A stretch of DNA of 64,000 bases from Mariniphaga sp. Lineage in GTDB: Bacteria; Bacteroidota; Bacteroidia; Bacteroidales; Prolixibacteraceae. Numbering within the stretch: position 1 is the stretch's first letter; the number at the start of each line of letters is the position of its first letter. This document shows, piece by piece, positions 1-8,598 of this stretch. Where the stretch lies: NCBI GenBank assembly GCA_024636975.1, contig JAGXGA010000041.1, forward strand, positions 1-64,000. The letters run 5' to 3'. The notes under the pieces are model-generated. The model did not search any database. It saw nothing but the letters and a program-made list of their open reading frames with translations, and was not told where the DNA came from. A program made the position numbers and the translations under genes.

Positions 1-333
1 AGGCTTCTCAAACTTTATTTTAAAATCTTCAAATAGTTTCATTGGTATTTTTTCCTAAATTTACAAAGGAAAAGACTTTTTAAGAAGCAAATAGAGTGCT
101 AGTTATCAACATTTTATTGTTTATTGACAGACACTAATTAGAAGTCAACCTGGACAAGCCCCTGCTATCTTATTCAGAAGCCGTCAGCCCTTTTGTTCAG
201 CAATCGGGATGATAATAAAAAGTATGATGATAAAATAAAGTGAATCAGGTCAGCCGGCAATCCTAAAATCAAATACGTCTGCATCGACGGGCAATACAAA
301 CTGTAGGGCAATTAAAAAAATTAGTGAATGCGG
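1..333. other. intergenic region, nothing recognised
   Basis: I see no gene, RNA or clear promoter here. It lies 3' of the minus-strand glycoside hydrolase gene and is moderately AT-rich. No strong hairpin followed by a T-run is obvious, so the terminator of that gene was not located. Confidence 0.5.
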
Positions 334-2073
334 TTACTGGATGATAACTTTTTCTACTTTTTGCACACCTCCTGCATTTACACTTACAAAGTACATCCCA
401 CTGGTAAGGTTTTCACCAAACGACAGAAAGTTATGACCCGCTTGTAGCACATTATCTGCTACTACCTCCATTATTTTTCCTTCAGCAGAATGAACAGATA
501 CCTTTACCTTTTGGCTCCGGGGGTTAAACAACGCCAGATTAACCTTCCTTTTAGCCGGATTGGGGTATATTTTTATGTCAAATGGGCTATAAAACTGAAA
601 ACTACCTGAAGTGGCGGGTTCTGAAACAATCAAAAACTGAGGAGTTTCAGTTAATGTAAGAGGGATGGTATTTCCCGAAACTTCATGCACAAGCGTATCA
701 CCGTCCATATCATTATCTTTTGGAAATATTCCCATGGCAAATTCAGGCTCATAATCCAGTTCAAGATTATATGATAATGTTGCACCGGTATCGGCAGGTG
801 AGTTCTGTTTCCTGGTCCAAAGAACATAAACGCTCTGATTCTTGTCGTTAATGAACTTAAAACTGTAAACTTCATTCCCGCCCGCTGGCTCACCATATAA
901 AACAGTTGCATCGTAATCAAAATTTCCCAGTACCCGCTGCATGGTTGCCAGGTAATAATAGGAAATTTTTTTCTGCAAGCCGGAATTTTGATCGGTAATT
1001 AAACCGCTGCTTGAATATTGCAGGGTGTTGTTACTGTTTGGATCTTTGTCCATAAACAGGAAGGCTTTTTGAAAACCCATTTCCAGTGCTATCAGGTAGG
1101 AGCGCAAAATGTAATTTGCCTGCTGTTGCAAGGGTGCATAAACATATGAATGACGTTCTTGTTCGGAATAGGTATCCCAGCCAAATTCCGTGAGCCAGAC
1201 CGGCATACCGGGCAATGTATTGTTGCACCAGGTCATAAATTCTCCCAGTTTTTTCTCCAGGCCATAATTTTCGTGTTCCGGTGAATAGCCATCTTTTTGA
1301 TCGGTGCAATAAGTATGTATGTTAATCACATCGAACGGAATGCGGCCATTAGAACTGCTTAATATTCTTTCGATATACTGCGGAGTTTCCTTTGCAAGTC
1401 CGGCCAGCACATGCACAGCAGTGGAATCGACCGATTTAATACCCAGCAAAGGGTATTGCGCGCTTGGTTCCACTCCGTATCCATTGTGCACGGCATTACA
1501 ATATACCGCATACTTTTCAGCAGGCCAGGCAGGATTTTCCCACCAATAATCGGGTTCATTGTCGTCTTCGTAATACTTTATATAGTTCAGCCCGCTTACT
1601 TTATCGGCTGTTTTCAGCAGTGAATCGGCCACCTTGCGTGAACCGTAACGTGCTACCAGCTGCCCCATAAATTCAAGCCTTTCAAGATAATGTTCCGGTT
1701 GGGTCCCGTCGCCTGTATGATATGCCCCGCGGTGAGAACCTGCCCACGAAGGTTTGTTTAATACATCGATAAGAACATTTATACCCAGCTTTTGGCATTC
1801 ATCCATGTATTTGTTATGGTCGGGCCAGGTATACCCCTGGGGTTCAGTGGTTATGTTATCCCATTTAAAATAATCGTTTGCGGCTTCGAAATGCGCCCAC
1901 GAATGGTACTCACGAATCCATTTGGTGCATTCAGCCAGATCGGACAGGTATTTCTGATCGTAAGCTGCTACGTTGGAATTTACCCCAATGTATTCAGACA
2001 TCCTGATCTGGCCCGATGCAAACCATGCATTTCCGATAAATAACAAGAACAGCATAACACAAATTTTCTTCAT
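334..2073 (-). CDS. secreted clan-A-like glycoside hydrolase with T9SS sorting domain
   Basis: 579 aa. Residues 1-22 form a signal peptide ending near ASGQ. The main body looks like a TIM-barrel glycoside hydrolase of clan GH-A (GH5/GH39-like). The segment EDDNEPD carries the Asn-Glu pair expected of the acid/base, and WLTEFGWDT carries the second Glu expected of the nucleophile about 120 residues later. The last 80 residues, beginning at YPNPA and ending in KVIIQ, are a typical type A C-terminal domain that directs proteins through the type IX secretion system, so the enzyme should be surface-bound or released. The substrate cannot be told. The gene is chromosomal and unrelated to the prophage. 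Confidence 0.82.
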   Translation of the reverse strand: MKKICVMLFLLFIGNAWFASGQIRMSEYIGVNSNVAAYDQKYLSDLAECTKWIREYHSWAHFEAANDYFKWDNITTEPQGYTWPDHNKYMDECQKLGINVLIDVLNKPSWAGSHRGAYHTGDGTQPEHYLERLEFMGQLVARYGSRKVADSLLKTADKVSGLNYIKYYEDDNEPDYWWENPAWPAEKYAVYCNAVHNGYGVEPSAQYPLLGIKSVDSTAVHVLAGLAKETPQYIERILSSSNGRIPFDVINIHTYCTDQKDGYSPEHENYGLEKKLGEFMTWCNNTLPGMPVWLTEFGWDTYSEQERHSYVYAPLQQQANYILRSYLIALEMGFQKAFLFMDKDPNSNNTLQYSSSGLITDQNSGLQKKISYYYLATMQRVLGNFDYDATVLYGEPAGGNEVYSFKFINDKNQSVYVLWTRKQNSPADTGATLSYNLELDYEPEFAMGIFPKDNDMDGDTLVHEVSGNTIPLTLTETPQFLIVSEPATSGSFQFYSPFDIKIYPNPAKRKVNLALFNPRSQKVKVSVHSAEGKIMEVVADNVLQAGHNFLSFGENLTSGMYFVSVNAGGVQKVEKVIIQ

Positions 2074-2221
2074 GATGATTACTTTGAATGATTATTATTT
2101 GTCAGCCATAAAAGTGGCCGGGTAATACCGCTGCATACATTCATCCGGTTTTTGAGATTACAGACAAAAAACTGCTGATGCTCAAAACAGCATTATTCCC
2201 AATTCTTACATCCGCGTAACA

Positions 2222-3175
2222 TCAGAAAGTTTTTTCATCGATCTGGTACTTGTTCCGGTCGCTCGAACTTCGTGAAATAAGTTCTCCAAGAAACCCGGCC
2301 AGGAAGAACTGGGCTCCAATGATCATTGAGGTTAAGGAAATAAAAAAATACGGGCTGTTTGTAATCAGATTTCCTACTATGCCATGCCTGAGCTGGATAA
2401 TTTTTTCCACTCCAAGATAAACAGCTGCAGCTAATCCTATAATCCCCATCAGGATTCCCAGCACACCAAAAAAGTGCATAGGACGTTTGACAAAGCGGGA
2501 TATGAACATAACCGACAGCAAATCGAGCGGACCACGGATGAACCGTTCGACGCCAAACTTGGTGACACCATATTTGCGTTCGCTATGCACAACAACCTTT
2601 TCACCAATCTTTTTATATCCTGCCCATTTGGCCAACACAGGTATATAACGGTGCATGTCGCCATATACCTCAATGCTTTTCACCACGTTTTGCCTGTAAG
2701 CTTTCAACCCGCAGTTCATATCATGAATTTTGATACCTGTCATCAGGCGTGCAGTCCGGTTATAAAATTTACTGGGCAGGTTTTTTGTCAAAACCGGGTC
2801 GCGCCTCTTTTTTTTCCATCCCGACACCAGATCATATTCCTCTTCCTTAATCATTCTGTAGAGTTCAGGAATTTCATCGGGACTGTCCTGCAGATCGGCA
2901 TCCATGGTAATAACAACATCTCCCCTGACAACATCGAATCCCGAATACAAGGCAGCCGATTTGCCATAATTACGTCTGAATTTTATGCCTTTAATGTTGG
3001 GATTTTCTTTTTGCAACGATTTCACAACCTGCCATGAATTGTCTTTGCTGCCATCATCAATCATAATAATCTCGTATGAGAAATTATGTTCCACCATCAC
3101 CTTTCCAATCCATGCAGCCAGTTCAGGCAATGATTCTTCCTCATTAAATAAAGGGATAACTATGGAAATATCCAT
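2222..3175 (-). CDS. family 2 glycosyltransferase, polyprenyl-phosphate sugar transferase type
   Basis: 317 aa. The N-terminal GT-A fold starts with ISIVIPLFNEEESLPEL, has IDDGSKD and the nucleotide-sugar/metal motif DADLQD, and a GxSKFG-like KYGVTKFG segment before the membrane part. Two hydrophobic helices near residues 235-260 and 275-300 anchor the C-terminus. This layout is that of the DPM1/GtrB/ArnC group, which move a sugar from a nucleotide donor to undecaprenyl phosphate at the inner membrane. It follows the DUF4199 gene by 16 bp, so the two are probably cotranscribed. The donor sugar is unknown. Confidence 0.85.
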   Translation of the reverse strand: MDISIVIPLFNEEESLPELAAWIGKVMVEHNFSYEIIMIDDGSKDNSWQVVKSLQKENPNIKGIKFRRNYGKSAALYSGFDVVRGDVVITMDADLQDSPDEIPELYRMIKEEEYDLVSGWKKKRRDPVLTKNLPSKFYNRTARLMTGIKIHDMNCGLKAYRQNVVKSIEVYGDMHRYIPVLAKWAGYKKIGEKVVVHSERKYGVTKFGVERFIRGPLDLLSVMFISRFVKRPMHFFGVLGILMGIIGLAAAVYLGVEKIIQLRHGIVGNLITNSPYFFISLTSMIIGAQFFLAGFLGELISRSSSDRNKYQIDEKTF

Positions 3176-3191
3176 TCCTGTAATTTAAGTT

Positions 3192-3713
3192 CTAATTAAA
3201 TTCCTGAGATTTCTTTTGGGTAAAAATGGAAGTTAACAATGAAATAAGTAAACCAACAAATGCACCAGCCAATATATTCATAAAAAACATAACCGCGGGA
3301 TTCTTAAATTTAGACGCCAACTCCACTGCCATATCCAACTGTTCTTCGGAAACGTTTCCCTGACGGACAATTTGTTCTTCCATTGCAATTCTAAGTTGAT
3401 CCTGCAGGGATGGGTCGATTACCGCATAAAGAAGATAGGTAAAGAAACCCGTTATTACAGATGCAAATAACATTGTGAGAACACCAACCCCAAGAGCCTG
3501 GCCATAAGACATAACTCCATCAAGCAATTTCCTGAACTGTAATTGGGCAATTATTACACCTGCAATCATAACAGCGTAGGTTACCCATTGAGCTGATTTG
3601 TTAAACGTATTCCCCGTTGCATAATACAAAACAGAAATAATGACAAGGGCAATACCCAAGAACAAGCCATAGCTTAACGATGATTTCCAGACAGATACAG
3701 ATTTTTCTTCCAT
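3192..3713 (-). CDS. DUF4199 domain membrane protein
   Basis: 173 aa with four hydrophobic helices (about residues 12-30, 40-57, 74-97 and 137-163) and a conserved acidic/amphipathic stretch before the last helix. Length and pattern match the DUF4199 family, common next to DPM1-like glycosyltransferases in Bacteroidota. Function is unknown. It is the first gene of a two-gene minus-strand unit with the glycosyltransferase and is divergent from the SRP RNA gene. Confidence 0.8.
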   Translation of the reverse strand: MEEKSVSVWKSSLSYGLFLGIALVIISVLYYATGNTFNKSAQWVTYAVMIAGVIIAQLQFRKLLDGVMSYGQALGVGVLTMLFASVITGFFTYLLYAVIDPSLQDQLRIAMEEQIVRQGNVSEEQLDMAVELASKFKNPAVMFFMNILAGAFVGLLISLLTSIFTQKKSQEFN

Positions 3714-3770
3714 AATTTTATTTCATTTATAGGTAATTGTGGTACAAATATATGTTTATTTGATCTGAAT

Positions 3771-3801
3771 TTTGGTGGGGAGCTATTTTTTTCTACTTTT
3801 G
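3771..3801 (+). promoter_or_regulatory. promoter of the SRP RNA
   Basis: TTTG at 3771-3774 and TACTTTTG at 3794-3801, 19 bp apart, match the Bacteroidota -33/-7 consensus TTTG and TAnnTTTG. The SRP RNA begins a few bases downstream. Confidence 0.75.
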
Positions 3802-3803
3802 CA

Positions 3804-3905
3804 GCCGGGTAAGTCCTGTGCGACCAGCTCCTGCTGAATTCCCCCAGGGTCGGAAGGCAGCAAGGGTAGGCGGTTGTAGCGGTGCGACACAGGTAGCTTA
3901 CCCGC
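3804..3905 (+). ncRNA. ffs: signal recognition particle RNA, small bacterial type
   Basis: About 100 nt folding into one long hairpin: GCCGGGTAAG at the 5' end pairs with CTTACCCGC at the 3' end. The tip holds the invariant SRP core, including GGAAGGCAGCAAGG, which binds Ffh. A run of ten T follows directly and serves as terminator. It acts with Ffh in cotranslational targeting of membrane proteins. Confidence 0.95.
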
Positions 3906-3949
3906 TTTTTTTTTTAATAAAGAAAGGCGCAGAAAAGTTTAAAAAAAGT

Positions 3950-3981
3950 TTTGCAGATTATAAAATTAATTCTTTACTTTG
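3950..3981 (+). promoter_or_regulatory. promoter of the tRNA pair
   Basis: TTTTG at 3949-3953 and TTACTTTG at 3974-3981, about 20 bp apart, resemble the -33 and -7 boxes (one mismatch to TAnnTTTG). The first tRNA starts 48 bp downstream. Confidence 0.5.
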
Positions 3982-4029
3982 CGCCGCTGTTTTCAGAAAG
4001 CAAACGTTCTTAAAATACTGAAAAAACAG

Positions 4030-4103
4030 GCCGGATTAGCTCAGTTGGCCAGAGCACGTGATTTGTAATCTCGGGGTCGTCAGTTCGAATCTGACATCCG
4101 GCT
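4030..4103 (+). tRNA. tRNA-Thr(TGT)
   Basis: 74-nt cloverleaf. The acceptor GCCGGAT (4030-4036) pairs with ATCCGGC (4096-4102), the T loop is GTTCGAATC, and the anticodon loop TTTGTAA gives anticodon TGT. The anticodon stem has one T-T mismatch. CCA is not encoded. First gene of a two-tRNA unit. Confidence 0.95.
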
Positions 4104-4166
4104 CAAAAGAGGATGTCATCACATTCCGATTTCGATTGGAACGGACATTCCACAAAAATACAAACC

Positions 4167-4251
4167 GGGGAGATACCGAAGCGGTCAAACGGGGCAGACT
4201 GTAAATCTGTTGGCATCGCCTTCGGAGGTTCGAATCCTCCTCTCCCCACCA
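4167..4251 (+). tRNA. tRNA-Tyr(GTA), likely integration site
   Basis: Type II tRNA with a long variable arm. The acceptor GGGGAGA (4167-4173) pairs with TCTCCCC (4241-4247), anticodon GTA, T loop GTTCGAATC, encoded CCA at 4249-4251. The element with the tyrosine recombinase begins just 3' of it, so its 3' end is the probable attachment site. No second copy of the 3' end is seen to the right within this window, so the element extends beyond 64000. Confidence 0.95.
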
Positions 4252-4386
4252 GTTCTCGTAAGAGACTAACAACCACCACGTTAAAAGAAACGTGGACAGT
4301 AAAAGAACAAAAAGTGGACAGTAATGGACAGTAAATAAAAAGACCGCCGGGAAAGTCCACTGGGTTGTTAGAAAGGTAGTAAAATT
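4252..4386. promoter_or_regulatory. probable attachment region with integrase-binding repeats
   Basis: Between tRNA-Tyr and the integrase are dense small repeats: three copies of GGACAGTAA at 4294, 4316 and 4326; a perfect inverted repeat CCACGTT/AACGTGG at 4276-4295; and a wider inverted pair CTAACAACC (4266-4274) and GGTTGTTAG (4363-4371). Short direct repeats beside a tRNA 3' end are usual arm-type sites for tyrosine recombinases and excision factors. The role is inferred from position. Confidence 0.5.
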
Positions 4387-4420
4387 GGGAGAGCGCTTTC
4401 TGCTCTCCCTTTTTATTTTT
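4387..4420 (+). terminator. intrinsic terminator
   Basis: GGGAGAGC, a 7-nt loop, GCTCTCCC, then TTTTTATTTTT. It would end the tRNA transcript or any transcript crossing the attachment region before the integrase gene. Confidence 0.85.
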
Positions 4421-4443
4421 AAGGAGTAACGCGCTGGTATTGG

Positions 4444-4466
4444 TAATTAGCTTGAAAAACTAATTA
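4444..4466. promoter_or_regulatory. inverted repeat upstream of integrase
   Basis: TAATTAG (4444-4450) and CTAATTA (4460-4466) form a perfect 7-bp inverted repeat ending 15 bp before the integrase start codon. A repressor operator is plausible but unproven. Confidence 0.35.
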
Positions 4467-4481
4467 TTAAAATATCAGAGT

Positions 4482-5693
4482 ATGAGAAAAAAAAGTGAAA
4501 GTATTCTTCGATTGCCAGAAATTTACGACTCCGGAGGCGATCTCTCAAAAAAATGGTTTGTTGCTTATTTCGCCCGGAATCCAAAAACTCAGGAAATGGA
4601 GCGATTTAAAATTTTTAAAGGTATAAACTCATTTACCACATTAAAAAGCCGCAGGACTGCAGCCGAGCAAGTCAAAGAGCATTGGACAGAAAAATTAAAA
4701 GCCGGTTGGAGTCCTTTTGTCAATACGAATGTCATTTACGGTGACAATCTCGAATACCAGACCTACATTAAAAATTACAGAACGATGAAATCCAGAAACG
4801 GAACCTTCCGTTTTTATGCATCAAAATATCTTGACAGTATAGAAAATGAGGTTGCGGATACCACAATATCGACTTATCGTTCAAAAATGCGTTTATTTGA
4901 CGCATGGCTTGAAGGCCGCAATTTGAATGCGTCAGATGTATCCGCAGTAACCCATGAGGTCATGGTAAAGTTTTTTACATTCATAATCGAGGAACGTGAA
5001 TTATCTAAGGTATCTGTAGATAATTACCGGATTTTATTGTCGGCTGTATTTGATTATGTCCGTAAGGAGAGGAAACAATTCCCAAACCCATGTATAGAGT
5101 TACCAGGAACAAAAAGAATCAATGATTCTGCGGCAGAACCTATTTATGAGGAAGATATCCCTGTATTCAAAAAGACGATATTAAAGGAGGACCCGCAGCT
5201 TTGGCTTGCAATTTGTTTTGAATATTACTGTTTCATGCGTCCGCGCAAAGAGATAAGATTCTTAAAGATCGGTGACATAGATTTTGGTCGTGGAATGATA
5301 AAGGTCAGGGAAGAGAATGCAAAGACAACAGGTCGTTTTGTCAATATACCAAAGCAATTTATGAAATTAATGAGGGAAACCTTCCATTTGCACACTTACC
5401 CCAGAACATTTTATGTGATAGGAAAGAAAGGGGTACCTGGACCTGAATGTGTTTCAATCAATAATTTGAGTGAGCGTTTTGTAAAGTACCGTAGAAAGCT
5501 AAAGATGCCGGAAACTTATAAAATGTATAGTTGGAAGCATACGGGCAATATCCGGGCCGATGATGCCGGCATACCGCGACAGGAAATACAACATCAGGAT
5601 GGTCACACAACTATTGCAACAACAGAACGTTACATGCGAAAACGAAAAGCGGTAGTCGCACCCAATATTGTGAATAATTTCCCTGAGATATAA
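4482..5693 (+). CDS. int: tyrosine recombinase, element integrase
   Basis: 403 aa. An arm-binding-like N-terminus is followed by a SAM-like core-binding domain (about 105-205) and the catalytic domain (about 225-390). Visible active-site residues are Arg253 in FMRP, His353 in SWKHTG (Lys before the His, as in many Bacteroidota integrases), His375 in GHTTIATT and the nucleophile Tyr384 in ERYM. It cuts and rejoins DNA at the attachment site, here most likely the tRNA-Tyr 3' end, and is transcribed away from it. It stands alone between two terminators, with a small inverted repeat just upstream that may control it. Confidence 0.92.
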   Translation: MRKKSESILRLPEIYDSGGDLSKKWFVAYFARNPKTQEMERFKIFKGINSFTTLKSRRTAAEQVKEHWTEKLKAGWSPFVNTNVIYGDNLEYQTYIKNYRTMKSRNGTFRFYASKYLDSIENEVADTTISTYRSKMRLFDAWLEGRNLNASDVSAVTHEVMVKFFTFIIEERELSKVSVDNYRILLSAVFDYVRKERKQFPNPCIELPGTKRINDSAAEPIYEEDIPVFKKTILKEDPQLWLAICFEYYCFMRPRKEIRFLKIGDIDFGRGMIKVREENAKTTGRFVNIPKQFMKLMRETFHLHTYPRTFYVIGKKGVPGPECVSINNLSERFVKYRRKLKMPETYKMYSWKHTGNIRADDAGIPRQEIQHQDGHTTIATTERYMRKRKAVVAPNIVNNFPEI

Positions 5694-5697
5694 TAAT

Positions 5698-5730
5698 AAA
5701 AGCCTTGGGGGCTTAATCCCCAAGGCTTTT
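5698..5730. terminator. strong intrinsic terminator after integrase
   Basis: AAAAGCCTTGGGG (5698-5710), 7-nt loop, CCCCAAGGCTTTT (5718-5730): a perfect 13-bp stem with A/T tails, working in both directions. Confidence 0.85.
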
Positions 5731-5751
5731 GACCAAAAAACGAACAACTAA

Positions 5752-6660
5752 ATGGAAGTGAATATGCAACGCGAAAATGGCTTATCAGAATTTGCTGAAA
5801 CATTAGTAACAGCATTAAAAAAGATAGGATACCGAAACATCCCCAGACTTGAAAATTTAAATGATTTAAAACAACGTTATAAAAACTATTCATCAATGGA
5901 AATGGCTAAAAAATTTGCACAAGAGAACAACTTAGAGCAGACAACGGTACTGTTTAAACTGCTGAAAAAGATTGAAAACCTGGAACCTATTAACATTGCA
6001 GAAACTGCAAAACAATTAGGAGTCCGTGACAGAAACTTGTCGTATGCGTTAAATAATTTTAGTGAGATCGAGGCTTCAGGTAACGCACGGGCGAAGAAAT
6101 TCTTTTATGTGGGAAAAGAACCTTTATCAATGAAAACGGCGGAACATTTGCTGAGTCTTGTTAACAACATGAGAACTGCAAAGTTAAGGCAGGCTGATAA
6201 AGATTTACTGGATGCCTATATTAAGGAAGGAAAAACTTACTTGGAATTCAAGGCAGAGAATGACATAAAGAAAGATAAGATTTATGTCGCAGAGAATTAT
6301 TTTCATGCGAAGAAAAGCCAGAAGAAGCTCCAGGAGCAAAAGAAGCCTATTGTGACTGAGGCCAAATTCAAGGTTCCAAAAAATGGAAAAAGCGCAAAGA
6401 AAGAACTGGTACCGGAGGTAGAAATGGCGCAGGAAGTTTTACAGGCAAAGGAAACTGTGCAAGCGCAGGAGATTGAACTGGTGAAGGATGCATCTGAAAT
6501 AAAAACCGAACAGCTAAGCGGGGAACGTTTATTAATAGATGTATTAAAAAAGCAGATGGTATTCTTTGAACAAAAAATAAAGTTTCTTGAGGCAAAAGTC
6601 AAGGGGCAGGATGAATTTATTACTTATCTGATAGAACAATTGGAAATTGAGAATCAGTAA
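5752..6660 (+). CDS. uncharacterised protein with HTH-like middle and C-terminal coiled coil
   Basis: 302 aa, family not recognised. Residues 80-110 (INIAETAKQLGVRDRNLSYAL) read like a helix-turn-helix, suggesting DNA binding. The middle is Lys/Glu-rich, and the last 55 residues form a heptad coiled coil ending in EQLEIENQ. An internal Met at residue 5 is an alternative start. It follows the integrase on the same strand with a terminator between them, and converges with the minus-strand phage genes. A role in regulating excision or the lysogenic state is possible from position only. Confidence 0.6.
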   Translation: MEVNMQRENGLSEFAETLVTALKKIGYRNIPRLENLNDLKQRYKNYSSMEMAKKFAQENNLEQTTVLFKLLKKIENLEPINIAETAKQLGVRDRNLSYALNNFSEIEASGNARAKKFFYVGKEPLSMKTAEHLLSLVNNMRTAKLRQADKDLLDAYIKEGKTYLEFKAENDIKKDKIYVAENYFHAKKSQKKLQEQKKPIVTEAKFKVPKNGKSAKKELVPEVEMAQEVLQAKETVQAQEIELVKDASEIKTEQLSGERLLIDVLKKQMVFFEQKIKFLEAKVKGQDEFITYLIEQLEIENQ

Positions 6661-6680
6661 GGAAAGAGAAAATGAAAAAA

Positions 6681-6715
6681 GGGAAAGTGGTTTTTTAAAG
6701 CCACTTTTTCTTTTT
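6681..6715. terminator. bidirectional terminator between converging genes
   Basis: AAAGTGG (6684-6690) and CCACTTT (6701-6707) form a stem with T-rich tails on both strands. It closes the plus-strand gene at 6660 and the minus-strand gene ending at 6720. Confidence 0.75.
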
Positions 6716-6719
6716 GAAA

Positions 6720-6887
6720 TCACTTCATATTTTCTTGCTTTTCCAGTTCTGTGGCTGTTTGAACAGCATCTTCAAAGACGTATCCGTCTTTTGTACGCCA
6801 AACCTTTTCTTTGATAAGATCATTCGGGATAAGCACACCCTGACAGGTGGATCCGTCTTTTAGTTTAAGGCAGTAAAATACATTCAT
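6720..6887 (-). CDS. small phage protein of unknown function
   Basis: 55 aa, beginning MNVFYCLKLKDGS; a longer reading to 6935 would overlap the upstream gene and is less likely. Its start lies 2 bp after the stop of the spanin-like gene, so it is the last gene of the lysis/tail operon. Sequence is Lys/Glu-rich and soluble. Function not recognised. Confidence 0.55.
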   Translation of the reverse strand: MNVFYCLKLKDGSTCQGVLIPNDLIKEKVWRTKDGYVFEDAVQTATELEKQENMK

Positions 6888-6889
6888 GG

Positions 6890-7546
6890 TTATTTGGCAA
6901 TAAATAGTCCTGAGGCAAAGCCGGCAACAGCCCATACCCAGGGTTTCTGATAAAATTTTTTCTTATGGGTGACAGTAATTGAATTGGCAGAAGTAATTTT
7001 AGCATTGGGGTCGTTAAGCATAACAGACACCGTAGTTTTGTTTTTTTTAGTCGTTTGAAAAAAATCAAGATTCACGTTGTACCTGTAGCTGAAATCAAGC
7101 TTCTGGTTCTGGATAGTTGCATCAAAGATTGAAAGAAACCCGTTCGTTGAGCTATCCACCGTCTGGAACAGGATAGTATCGGTTTTAACAACAGTAAAGG
7201 TATCCCTGACAGTTGAAATGATACTTCCGGTGGCTTCAAGGCGTGCCTTTAAAAGAGCGTTAATTCTTCGGTACTCCACCTCCCTTTCCCTGAGTTTTTT
7301 AATGTCATATCCTGCAAGTTCCAGGGCATCTTTGAGTTGTTTTTTCTCGATATCAGCCGAAGCTACCTGGAAGGTCATCTGCCCGTGTTTATCGACAACA
7401 GTTTTAACTGAGTCCCTGAGCATAGAAATTTCAAGGGCCTGTATGTTGGAAATATTTCGGGCTTCTGATAACTGGTTTGTTGAACAAAAGTAAGAGTACA
7501 ACAGGCATATAAATATGCCGGCAATGATAATATCAGTTTTCTTCAT
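6890..7546 (-). CDS. spanin-like protein with two end helices
   Basis: 218 aa. An N-terminal membrane helix (IIIAGIFICLLYSYF) is followed by a long coiled coil (about 35-110), a beta-rich middle with many Thr/Asp, and a C-terminal hydrophobic helix (WVWAVAGFASGLF). This resembles the DUF6549-type proteins in lysis blocks of Bacteroidota phages, and the arrangement would let it bridge inner and outer membranes as spanins do. It overlaps the small membrane gene upstream by 14 bp and sits with amidase and holin. The spanin role is inferred from layout and context. Confidence 0.6.
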   Translation of the reverse strand: MKKTDIIIAGIFICLLYSYFCSTNQLSEARNISNIQALEISMLRDSVKTVVDKHGQMTFQVASADIEKKQLKDALELAGYDIKKLREREVEYRRINALLKARLEATGSIISTVRDTFTVVKTDTILFQTVDSSTNGFLSIFDATIQNQKLDFSYRYNVNLDFFQTTKKNKTTVSVMLNDPNAKITSANSITVTHKKKFYQKPWVWAVAGFASGLFIAK

Positions 7547-7754
7547 CTTCCGGTTTTTTGTATTTATCGATGTATTTTGCCTTGGTAAAACCTTCGGAAG
7601 CCTGGTACCCCCCTATTATGAAGGTAATGCCTCCAAGGGCGTAGGTAGCAACCTGTTCCATTTCCTTATAGATTGCAAAAAACACGGTAAGGGCAAACAC
7701 GATTGCCCCGAACCAAGTAATCTTGTTTCTTGTTTGTTTCATTCTTTTTGTCAT
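7533..7754 (-). CDS. small two-helix membrane protein of the lysis block
   Basis: 73 aa with helices at about residues 12-28 and 36-52 and a charged C-terminus ending KKPEDEEN. It overlaps the amidase by 4 bp and the spanin-like gene by 14 bp. It may be a second holin or antiholin. No family recognised with certainty. Confidence 0.6.
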   Translation of the reverse strand: MTKRMKQTRNKITWFGAIVFALTVFFAIYKEMEQVATYALGGITFIIGGYQASEGFTKAKYIDKYKKPEDEEN

Positions 7755-8203
7755 TGGAATTCAGATTGAACGTTGAAACAAGGGCATTGCTTAAGCCATT
7801 CGTTGGGGGTAATTACACCATCATTGTTTTTGTCGGGCGACAGGTTACGATGCCCGGTCCAGCGGGTAACATCATAAATACGTTCAATAAAGAGGCGACA
7901 TGCAATCAAAGCCTGCTTCTGGGCATCAGTCCGGGTATCTTTGGGCATTCCATGTGCATCAATTCCACCCTCATAGCAGATTGCCAGAAAACCTTTATTA
8001 TGGCCCCGGGCATGGGCAAGCGTGGCCCCGAAGGGTCTTCCCAGGTGGACCGAACCATCCCGTTCTATGTAGATGTTGTAACCGATATCGGAATACCTGC
8101 GCGAGGGGTGGTTCATATGATAATCTTTGCATTGCTGAAAAGAAAACCTTTGGTTCTCACGTGTAGCGCTGCAATGGATACAGACTTCAATCTTTGGTTT
8201 CAT
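7751..8203 (-). CDS. N-acetylmuramoyl-L-alanine amidase (phage endolysin)
   Basis: 150 aa from the Met of MKPKIEVCIHCSATRE, chosen because family members start here (an upstream start at 8263 would add 20 poorly conserved residues). Amidase_2/PGRP fold with Zn-binding positions His in IHCSATRE, His in TGHRNLSPD and Cys in QCPCFNV, plus HARGHN. It cuts the amide between MurNAc and the stem peptide of murein. Lacking a signal peptide, it needs the holin encoded just upstream, whose end overlaps this start by 17 bp. PNKNNDG-like DKNNDGVITPNEW is an EF-hand-like insert found in this subfamily. Confidence 0.9.
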   Translation of the reverse strand: MKPKIEVCIHCSATRENQRFSFQQCKDYHMNHPSRRYSDIGYNIYIERDGSVHLGRPFGATLAHARGHNKGFLAICYEGGIDAHGMPKDTRTDAQKQALIACRLFIERIYDVTRWTGHRNLSPDKNNDGVITPNEWLKQCPCFNVQSEFQ

Positions 8204-8387
8204 TTGATACAGGTGCTTTAATGAAATATTTATTCCAGAAATAGGAGCAGATTTTACGGGCAATAAAAGCGGCTACACCGCCGACAAAGGCGAGCAGAAA
8301 AGAGAGAAAAATGTTTTGCCACACCTCCCACGATATCAGACTGGTGATAATACCGACGATGGGCGTAAAGGTTTTATCTTCACTCAT
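8187..8387 (-). CDS. holin-like membrane protein
   Basis: 66 aa from MSEDKTF at 8387 (the longer reading to 8552 runs through a terminator and is rejected). One strong membrane helix (NIFLSFLLAFVGGVAAFIA) is followed by a basic tail, like class III or Bacteroidota phage holins. It overlaps the amidase start, the usual holin-endolysin order. There is a 211-bp gap upstream in which the lysis block could have its own promoter. Confidence 0.65.
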   Translation of the reverse strand: MSEDKTFTPIVGIITSLISWEVWQNIFLSFLLAFVGGVAAFIARKICSYFWNKYFIKAPVSNETKD

Positions 8388-8494
8388 GGTTGATTTTTGT
8401 TCGAAAGTAGTTACCAGGGAAAATTCAGGAAAGGACAGAACTGGTATGGAAAAGTTTGTCTTTGGGTAAGAGATCAAGCGGCAATAAAAAAAGC

Positions 8495-8524
8495 AAATAA
8501 AAAAGGGACAACCTCTGTCGCCCC
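8495..8524 (-). terminator. terminator after tail-fibre genes
   Basis: On the minus strand GGGGC-GACA, loop, TGTC-CC is followed by TTTTTTATTT. It ends the long structural operon and separates it from the lysis genes. A TTTAG-rich tract precedes it, as also seen before the terminator at 51871. Confidence 0.7.
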
Positions 8525-8598
8525 TTTTCTTTGCTAAACTAAACCAAACCAAACCTACCCCGGAACGGGGTAAAGAGAGTGTAAAAATAAAAAACTTG

